Assembly: GCA_900321595.1 (NCBI GenBank)
Contig: ONWP01000008.1
Span: forward strand, 1 to 5,676
Reading direction: 5' to 3'
Length of the DNA stretch: 5,676 nt
Source of the DNA: an uncultured Eubacteriales bacterium
Lineage (GTDB): Bacteria; Bacillota; Clostridia; Oscillospirales; Acutalibacteraceae
Shown: piece by piece, positions 1-4,148 of the stretch
Layout: each line of letters opens with the position of its first letter
Position numbering within the stretch: position 1 is the first letter of the stretch
Made by a program: the position numbers and the translations under genes
The notes under the pieces: model-generated
The model's database searches: none
What the model was told of the DNA's origin: nothing
Seen by the model: only the letters and a program-made list of their open reading frames with translations

Positions 1-25
1 AGGAACGCGAAAAACGACGCGGCCA

Positions 26-1126
26 TCAGCGCTGCACCCGGGCGGAGCCGCCCTTCACGACGTTTTCGACCTCTTTCAGCCGCGCGGTGGACGTGTCGCC
101 CGGCGTGGTCATGGCCAGCGCGCCGTGGGCGATGCCGTAGTTGACGGCTTTGGCCGGGTCGCCGAAGGTCATCAGACCGTAGATCAGGCCGCTGGCGAAG
201 GAGTCGCCCCCGCCGACCCGGTCGTAGATCTCAAGCCCCGGCAGCTCCATGCCGCGTATGACCTTGCCGTCCGCGTAGACCATGGCGCTCCAGTCGTTGA
301 CCGTGGCGGTCTTCACCGTGCGCAGCGTCGTCGCGATGACCTTGAAATTCGTATAGACCTTCACGACCTCGGCGAGCATCTTCTCGTAGCCTTCAAGGTC
401 CAGCGATTTGAGCGAAGCGTCGTTACCCTCCACCTCGAAGCCCAGACAGGCGGTGAAGTCCTCCTCGTTGCCGATCATCACGTCGATGTACGGCGCGATG
501 CGGCGGTTGACCTCGCGGGCCTTCTCCTGGCCGCCGACGGCCTTCCACAGGCTCGGGCGGTAGTTGAGGTCGTAGGAGACGACCGTGCCGTACTGCTTGG
601 CCTTGCGAACGGCCTCGATGACGACCTCGGCGGTCGTTTCGGACAGCGCGGCGAAGATGCCGCCGGTGTGGAACCAGCGCGCGCCCAGTTCCCCGAAGAT
701 GTGATCCCAGTCGATATCGCCGGGCTTGAGCTGACTGACCGCCGTATTGCCCCGGTCGCTGGTGCCGCCGGCGCCGCGGATGCCGAAGCCGCGCTCCGTG
801 AAGTTGAGCCCGTTTCGCACGGTCCTGCCGATGCCGTCGTAGGGCACCCAGCGGATGAGCGACGTGTCCACGCCGCCCTGCAGGATCAGATCCTCCGCAA
901 GATAGCCCACCTCATTTTCCGCGAAGGCCGTGACGACGCCGGTATCCATGCCGAAGCATCGGCGCAGCCCGCGGGCGACGTTGTATTCGCCGCCGCCCTC
1001 CCAGACGTCGAAGCGCCGGGCATTGCGCACACGCCGGTCGCCGGGATCGAGCCGCAGCATCACCTCGCCCAGCGCGAGCATATCGTAACGCGTTTCCGCT
1101 TTGTTTCTGATCTCCAGTATTGCCAT
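26..1126 (-). CDS. kdgK: PfkB-family sugar kinase, probable 2-dehydro-3-deoxygluconokinase
   Basis: Predicted cytoplasmic kinase that phosphorylates 2-keto-3-deoxygluconate with ATP to KDPG, which an aldolase then splits to pyruvate and glyceraldehyde-3-phosphate. Visible features (366-aa numbering): an N-terminal GEVMLRLDPG strand; the sugar-binding GGGEYNVARG segment at about 44-53; YDLNYRPSLW at 185-194, a typical KDG-kinase block; GNEEDF at 219-224; the PfkB anion-hole signature as GGGDSF with the likely catalytic base D308 (codon 205-203); and TTPGDTS at 340-346, near the ATP site. The signature is GGGD rather than the more usual GAGD. The frame stays open up to 1189, but a GGAG at 1136-1139 is 9 nt before the ATG at 1126 and touches the ATG at 1135, so 1126 is the best start. 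The upstream extension would also overlap the predicted promoter. The gene has its own promoter. The family is certain; the substrate is inferred from the NYRPSLW and PGD blocks, and fructokinase or another ketose kinase remains possible. Confidence 0.8.
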   Translation of the reverse strand: MAILEIRNKAETRYDMLALGEVMLRLDPGDRRVRNARRFDVWEGGGEYNVARGLRRCFGMDTGVVTAFAENEVGYLAEDLILQGGVDTSLIRWVPYDGIGRTVRNGLNFTERGFGIRGAGGTSDRGNTAVSQLKPGDIDWDHIFGELGARWFHTGGIFAALSETTAEVVIEAVRKAKQYGTVVSYDLNYRPSLWKAVGGQEKAREVNRRIAPYIDVMIGNEEDFTACLGFEVEGNDASLKSLDLEGYEKMLAEVVKVYTNFKVIATTLRTVKTATVNDWSAMVYADGKVIRGMELPGLEIYDRVGGGDSFASGLIYGLMTFGDPAKAVNYGIAHGALAMTTPGDTSTARLKEVENVVKGGSARVQR

Positions 1127-1135
1127 TGCATCCAT

Positions 1136-1139
1136 CTCC
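1136..1139 (-). promoter_or_regulatory. Shine-Dalgarno site deciding the sugar-kinase start
   Basis: GGAG on the minus strand lies 9 nt upstream of the ATG at 1126 but immediately abuts the in-frame ATG at 1135. The spacing selects 1126 as the initiation codon. Confidence 0.7.
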
Positions 1140-1160
1140 ACACATAAATAGTCAGTATAT

Positions 1161-1189
1161 ATTAAATCATATTTTGCCGCCGGTTTCAA
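1161..1189 (-). promoter_or_regulatory. Sigma-A type promoter of the sugar-kinase gene
   Basis: The -35 is TTGAAA (1189-1184, 5 of 6 consensus) and the -10 is TTTAAT (1166-1161, 5 of 6), separated by 17 bp. The predicted start of transcription is near 1154, giving a leader of about 28 nt that contains the GGAG ribosome site. The promoter lies just downstream of the zinc-ribbon gene's terminator, which makes the kinase an independent unit. The second base of the -10 (T instead of A) departs from consensus at an important position, so strength may be moderate. Confidence 0.6.
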
Positions 1190-1204
1190 CTGTTTCTTTC
1201 CCGC

Positions 1205-1233
1205 AAAAAAGACCGGAGACGAATCGTCTCCGG
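1205..1233 (-). terminator. Intrinsic terminator after the zinc-ribbon gene
   Basis: A perfect inverted repeat with 10-nt arms (1213-1222 and 1224-1233, CCGGAGACGA against TCGTCTCCGG, one central base) is followed on the minus strand by TCTTTTTT (1212-1205). It begins about 25 nt after the zinc-ribbon stop codon. No U-run follows the hairpin directly on the plus strand, so it appears to act in one direction only. It separates the zinc-ribbon gene from the kinase promoter. Confidence 0.88.
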
Positions 1234-1257
1234 CAATTTATGGAATTTGCCTTTTTT

Positions 1258-1545
1258 TCAGATGTTTTCGCCGTTGCGTCTCGCCTCTTCGAGACAATTG
1301 GAACAGAGAACGCCTCTGTCGCCTCTGGGCTCAAAGGGCACAACGGCTTCACCGCCGCAGCGGCAGCATACCGTAGTAAAATACTGACGCTCTGCCCGAC
1401 GCTTTGCCTTACGGGCATCCCGGCATTCCTTGCAGCGCAGCGGCTCGTTTTCGAGCCCCTTCTGCGCGTAGAACTCCTGCTCGCCCGCCGTGAACACGAA
1501 CTCCTTGCCGCAGTCCTTGCACACCAAAGTCTTGTCTTCGTACAT
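1258..1545 (-). CDS. Small double zinc-ribbon protein of unknown function
   Basis: A 95-aa cytoplasmic protein with two zinc-ribbon-like halves. The first half has C9-x2-C12 and C38-x2-C41 around a segment of the form KEFVFTAGEQEFYAQKG, as in the short 'probable zinc-ribbon' proteins common in Firmicutes. The second half has C60-x2-C63 and C81-x2-C84 around VPFEPRGDRGVLC. A basic linker (RDARKAKRRAER, 42-53) joins them, which would suit RNA or DNA contact, but no function is established. The ATG at 1545 is chosen because AGAGGGG (1560-1554) precedes it by 8 nt; an ATG 18 codons upstream (1599) lacks such a site and would add residues unlike the family. The gene stands alone, with a strong promoter, a leader of about 170 nt and its own terminator. 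The second half also resembles C-terminal zinc ribbons found on other clostridial proteins. The zinc-ribbon call is secure; the role is unknown. Confidence 0.88.
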   Translation of the reverse strand: MYEDKTLVCKDCGKEFVFTAGEQEFYAQKGLENEPLRCKECRDARKAKRRAERQYFTTVCCRCGGEAVVPFEPRGDRGVLCSNCLEEARRNGENI

Positions 1546-1718
1546 GATAAGTACCCCTCTGAATTGTTTTCCCGCCGCGATCGCGACGGATTTATGCAAT
1601 CACCGTTTCGGTAAACAGGGTACGCGCAGCGTTTACTTATCCGGATTTCTGCCGAAGCTTTTCCCGGGTAGATAAAGATTGACGTTTGTCAAAATCAAAT
1701 TCCCTTTCAGCTTATACA
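1546..1718 (-). promoter_or_regulatory. Long structured 5' leader of the zinc-ribbon mRNA
   Basis: About 173 nt separate the predicted transcription start (near 1718) from the ATG at 1545, far longer than the ~20-30 nt leaders of the two neighbouring units. Stems visible on the minus strand, in order: TTGAC/GTCAA closing an AAAC loop (about 1693-1680); GTAAAC/GTTTAC (1636-1631 with 1616-1611); ACCG/CGGT with an AAA loop (1612-1602), which shares bases with the previous stem; and a GC-rich 7-bp hairpin with a GAUC loop (1589-1572) ending about 11 nt before the ribosome site. I could not match this to a riboswitch class I know. No U-run follows the last hairpin, so control at translation would be likelier than attenuation. 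That the region is a leader follows from the promoter; any regulatory role is inference. Confidence 0.5.
1554..1560 (-). promoter_or_regulatory. Shine-Dalgarno site of the zinc-ribbon gene
   Basis: AGAGGGG on the minus strand lies 8 nt before the ATG at 1545. It supports this start over the upstream in-frame ATG at 1599. Confidence 0.75.
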
Positions 1719-1724
1719 TTTGGT

Positions 1725-1753
1725 ATTGTATCACGATTATTCTGAATTGTCAA
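1725..1753 (-). promoter_or_regulatory. Strong sigma-A type promoter of the zinc-ribbon gene
   Basis: A perfect -35 TTGACA (1753-1748), 17-bp spacer and -10 TACAAT (1730-1725, 5 of 6) on the minus strand. Transcription should start near 1718. The -35 hexamer is flanked on both sides by the same hexamer ATTCAG (1759-1754 and 1747-1742), a possible operator arrangement. Confidence 0.8.
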
Positions 1754-1789
1754 CTGAATCGTTTCAACTTTTCAATTTTTTTGTTATTG

Positions 1790-1826
1790 GAAAAATGAAA
1801 GGATCTCCGGCCTCTGCCGGAGATCC
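1790..1826 (-). terminator. Intrinsic terminator after the I42-type inhibitor gene
   Basis: A perfect 11-bp stem (GGATCTCCGGC at 1801-1811 against GCCGGAGATCC at 1816-1826) with a 4-nt loop. On the minus strand it is followed by TTTCATTTTT (1800-1791), an interrupted U-run. It lies 14 nt after the stop codon of the inhibitor gene. The plus-strand side is GC-rich without a U-run, so it acts on minus-strand transcription only. Confidence 0.85.
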
Positions 1827-1840
1827 GCGCGTCGCGTTCG

Positions 1841-2221
1841 CTAAGTCTTTGAAAGCAGCTTGATATGGCCGCCGCTGTCCACCTGATACACGTACCGGTA
1901 TGTGGAGATCACGTCCCGCCCGTTCAGCGTCAGCTTGGAATACCGGAAGGTGATCACCGCGCGGCCGGGCTCCCCCGCCGTCAGGGTGAACGCCTGCACC
2001 ACCGTGTCGCCGAAGGTCAGCACGCCGCGATCCTCCGTCTCATATCTGCGGCTCGTACACCGCAGCACCTCCGGCGCGTCGGACTCGCATTGCCAGTAGT
2101 AGCCGGTGGTGGGATTCGCGTACAGCCGCACGATCTCCTTCTCGCCGCCGGAATTGATCAGCCCCGTCAGCGCGGTGATCAGCGCGATCATCGTCTTCAA
2201 CGCGGAAAGCAGTACCGTCAT
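1841..2221 (-). CDS. Chagasin-like I42-family protease inhibitor domain protein, exported or membrane-anchored
   Basis: A 126-aa protein. Residues ~1-23 are hydrophobic (LLSALKTMIALITALTGLI), a signal or anchor segment with a single lysine and neither a clear AxA cleavage site nor a lipobox cysteine. The rest matches the beta-sandwich of MEROPS I42 (chagasin) inhibitors of papain-type cysteine proteases: NPTTGYYW at 36-43 is the hallmark inhibitory loop, and GDTVVQAFTLTAGEPGRAVITFRY (71-94, in two blocks) matches the family's central strands with the conserved PG turn. The usual RPW-type loop expected after residue 94 is absent; YSKLTLN stands there. An in-frame TGA at 2230-2228 means the ATG at 2221 is the first possible start; GGGTGG (2238-2233) precedes it by 11 nt. 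The gene has its own consensus promoter and terminator. The fold assignment is good; actual inhibitory activity and target are unproven. Confidence 0.82.
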   Translation of the reverse strand: MTVLLSALKTMIALITALTGLINSGGEKEIVRLYANPTTGYYWQCESDAPEVLRCTSRRYETEDRGVLTFGDTVVQAFTLTAGEPGRAVITFRYSKLTLNGRDVISTYRYVYQVDSGGHIKLLSKT

Positions 2222-2249
2222 CGCCGATCACACCACCCTTTCTGATTGA

Positions 2250-2279
2250 ATTATACCCTATTATTCTTTGTTTTGTCAA
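2250..2279 (-). promoter_or_regulatory. Consensus sigma-A type promoter of the I42-type inhibitor gene
   Basis: TTGACA (2279-2274) and TATAAT (2255-2250), both perfect, with an 18-bp spacer on the minus strand. It lies in the 65-nt gap after the GH13 stop codon. Predicted transcription start is near 2243 with a leader of about 22 nt. No terminator hairpin is visible in this gap, so read-through from the upstream glgP-GH13 unit is also possible. Confidence 0.85.
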
Positions 2280-2286
2280 GATTATC

Positions 2287-4140
2287 TCACAATTCCGTCA
2301 CAATTACCGCGCTTTCCGCCGGAACCGTCACCGCGTTGCCCCGCAGGTCGCCCAGCACAGGCGCGTATCCGCGCTCCCGGTGCGGCAGATAATAGGTGAT
2401 GTCGTGCGGATTCATATTGGCGACCACGACCAGCGCGTCGCCGGGCACGGTCCTGCGGTACGCCGCGCAGCCGAGCATAGCGGAGACGCAGGACAGCTCG
2501 CCGCGCGCCAGACACGCGTGCGCGCGCCGCAGCCGCGCCAGCGTCCGCAGGTGCTCCGTCACGCCCCCGCCCTCCCGGCTCCAGTCGAAGCAGGTCCGGT
2601 TGAACGGATCCTTGAGCCCTTCGGTCAGGATCTCGTCCCCGTAGTAGATGCACGGCACGCCGGGCAGCGTGTAGAGCAGCGTGTACGCGCACCGCAGGCG
2701 CCGCTCGGCAGTCTGCCGCTGCTCAGGCGTCAGCCGCAGCGCCGCCTGCTGCCGCCGGTCGATCCCCTCGCCGGTCAGACCGCCCAGCACGGAGGTGATG
2801 CGCTCCGTATCGTGGGTGCCCAGAATGTTCATCAGGCAGTCCAGCGCCGGCTTCGGATAGTTTTCGCACACGGTGAGCACCCGGTCGATGAAGACCTCCG
2901 CCGAGCCGCCGGTCAGGAAGTCCACGATGGCCTCCCGGAAGGGGTAATTCATCACGCTGTCGAGCTCGTCGCCCAGCAGGTAGCGGCGTCTGGCGCCGTA
3001 GCTGATCTTGTTGCTGGCGTCCTCCCAGACCTCGCCGAGCACCAGACCCTCGGGATCCGCGCCGCGCACCGCCGCGCGCACGAGCTCGATGAAGTCGTCG
3101 GGCAGCTCGTCGGCCACGTCCAGCCGCACGCCGGACGCGCCGCAGGCCATCCAGTGCCGGATCACGCCGTCCTCGCCCGTGATGAACGCCCGGTAGCCGG
3201 GATCCTCCTCCCGGGTCTCCGGCAGGCTCTTGACGCCCCACCAGGCGTCGTAGCCGCCGCCCGGCCTGAAGCGGTACCAGCTGTGATAGGGCGAGTCGGG
3301 CGACTGCGCGGCGCCCACGTCCGCGTAGCGGCCGAACCGGTTGAAATAGCGGCTGTCGTCCCCGGTATGGCTGAAAACGCCGTCAAAGATCACGCGGATG
3401 CCCCGCTTCTTCGCGTCGCGGCACAGCGCGGTAAAATCCGCCTGCGTGCCCAGCAGCGGGTCGATCCGCATATAATCCGCCGTGTCGTAGCGGTGGTTGG
3501 AGTGCGCCTCGAAGATCGGGTTCAGGTACAGGCACGTCACGCCCAGCGACGCGAGGTAATCCAGCTTGCACCGGATCCCCTCCAGATCGCCGCCGTAGTA
3601 ATCCGTGTTCCACCGCCCGGAGACCGGATCCGGCTGCCAGTCGGGCGCCTCGTCCGGCCCCGCGTGCATCCGCCTGTCGGTTGGAACGTCCTTTTTCGGC
3701 GTTCCGGACGCGAAGAACCGGTCCGGGAAGATCTGATACATGATCCCGCCGGGCAGCCAGTCCGGCGTGCGGTAATCAGGGTCGTAGACCGTCTGCTGCC
3801 ACCGTTCGCCGCTGTCGGAAAAACAGCCCATGCCGGACGAATGAAAACAAATATTGCCCATACCCCAGGCTGTGGTATAGGCAAACCGGTAAAACCAGAT
3901 GTCCGGCGCGTCGAAGGTCACGTCCGCGCGCCACCATTCTGTGTCGCCGTCGGTCGATTCCCACGACAGGGGGAGCTCCCTGTCGGGCGCGCCGTCGCGC
4001 CCCAGCAGCAGCGTCACGCCGGTGACGCCCATGTCCCGGGGCATCGTCACGCGCAGCGTCAGCGTCTGCCCCGCCGGGATCGCCCCCATGCGGCTGCGGT
4101 GACGCGGGTCGCGCGCGTTATACGGAATGAAGGAAAACAC
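2287..4140 (-). CDS. GH13 alpha-glucan hydrolase, neopullulanase/amylopullulanase type
   Basis: A 617-aa enzyme that hydrolyses alpha-1,4 (possibly also alpha-1,6) bonds in maltodextrin, glycogen or pullulan. There is no signal peptide, so it probably acts in the cytoplasm. An N-terminal beta-domain (~1-120) precedes the catalytic barrel. GH13 motifs in order: MYQIFPDRF at 134-142; TDYYGGDLEGI at 179-189; region I DGVFSHTG at 253-260 (D253, H258, with Ser where Asn is usual); region II GVRLDVADE with nucleophile D341; region III GEVWEDA with acid/base E370; region IV LGTHDTERI with H443 and D444. All three catalytic carboxylates are present. A C-terminal beta-domain follows from ~550. The start codon is GTG: an in-frame TAA directly precedes it, and AGGAAG (4157-4152), inside the end of glgP, lies 11 nt upstream. 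Only 8 nt separate it from glgP, so the two are surely co-transcribed. The exact bond specificity (neopullulanase, cyclomaltodextrinase or amylopullulanase) cannot be read from sequence. Confidence 0.92.
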   Translation of the reverse strand: MFSFIPYNARDPRHRSRMGAIPAGQTLTLRVTMPRDMGVTGVTLLLGRDGAPDRELPLSWESTDGDTEWWRADVTFDAPDIWFYRFAYTTAWGMGNICFHSSGMGCFSDSGERWQQTVYDPDYRTPDWLPGGIMYQIFPDRFFASGTPKKDVPTDRRMHAGPDEAPDWQPDPVSGRWNTDYYGGDLEGIRCKLDYLASLGVTCLYLNPIFEAHSNHRYDTADYMRIDPLLGTQADFTALCRDAKKRGIRVIFDGVFSHTGDDSRYFNRFGRYADVGAAQSPDSPYHSWYRFRPGGGYDAWWGVKSLPETREEDPGYRAFITGEDGVIRHWMACGASGVRLDVADELPDDFIELVRAAVRGADPEGLVLGEVWEDASNKISYGARRRYLLGDELDSVMNYPFREAIVDFLTGGSAEVFIDRVLTVCENYPKPALDCLMNILGTHDTERITSVLGGLTGEGIDRRQQAALRLTPEQRQTAERRLRCAYTLLYTLPGVPCIYYGDEILTEGLKDPFNRTCFDWSREGGGVTEHLRTLARLRRAHACLARGELSCVSAMLGCAAYRRTVPGDALVVVANMNPHDITYYLPHRERGYAPVLGDLRGNAVTVPAESAVIVTEL

Positions 4141-4148
4141 TTACGCGG

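Noticed and set aside
125..1147. A 340-codon open frame on the plus strand opposite the sugar kinase
   Set aside because: Composition is dominated by Asp, Val, Ala, Arg and His repeats typical of a shadow frame. The minus-strand kinase has clear PfkB motifs.
1127..1189. A 21-residue N-terminal extension of the sugar kinase
   Set aside because: It would start inside the predicted -35 box and has no ribosome site; the GGAG spacing fits the ATG at 1126.
1205..1233. The perfect inverted repeat considered as a bidirectional terminator or operator
   Set aside because: The U-run follows only on the minus strand, right after a gene on that strand, so a one-way intrinsic terminator explains it fully.
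1120..1614. A plus-strand open frame across the terminator and zinc-ribbon gene
   Set aside because: It crosses an intrinsic terminator and the kinase promoter, has no recognisable domain, and is antisense to a zinc-ribbon protein with eight ordered cysteines.
1546..1718. Parts of the leader recalled fragments of known riboswitches (a GGTGATTGCAT stretch like the THF class)
   Set aside because: The surrounding conserved bases and stem order of that class are missing, and the downstream gene is not a folate transporter or enzyme.
2040..2279. A minus-strand 79-codon frame overlapping the start of the inhibitor gene
   Set aside because: It would begin within the -35 box of the consensus promoter, ahead of any possible transcript start, and it overlaps the I42-like protein in another frame without any motif.
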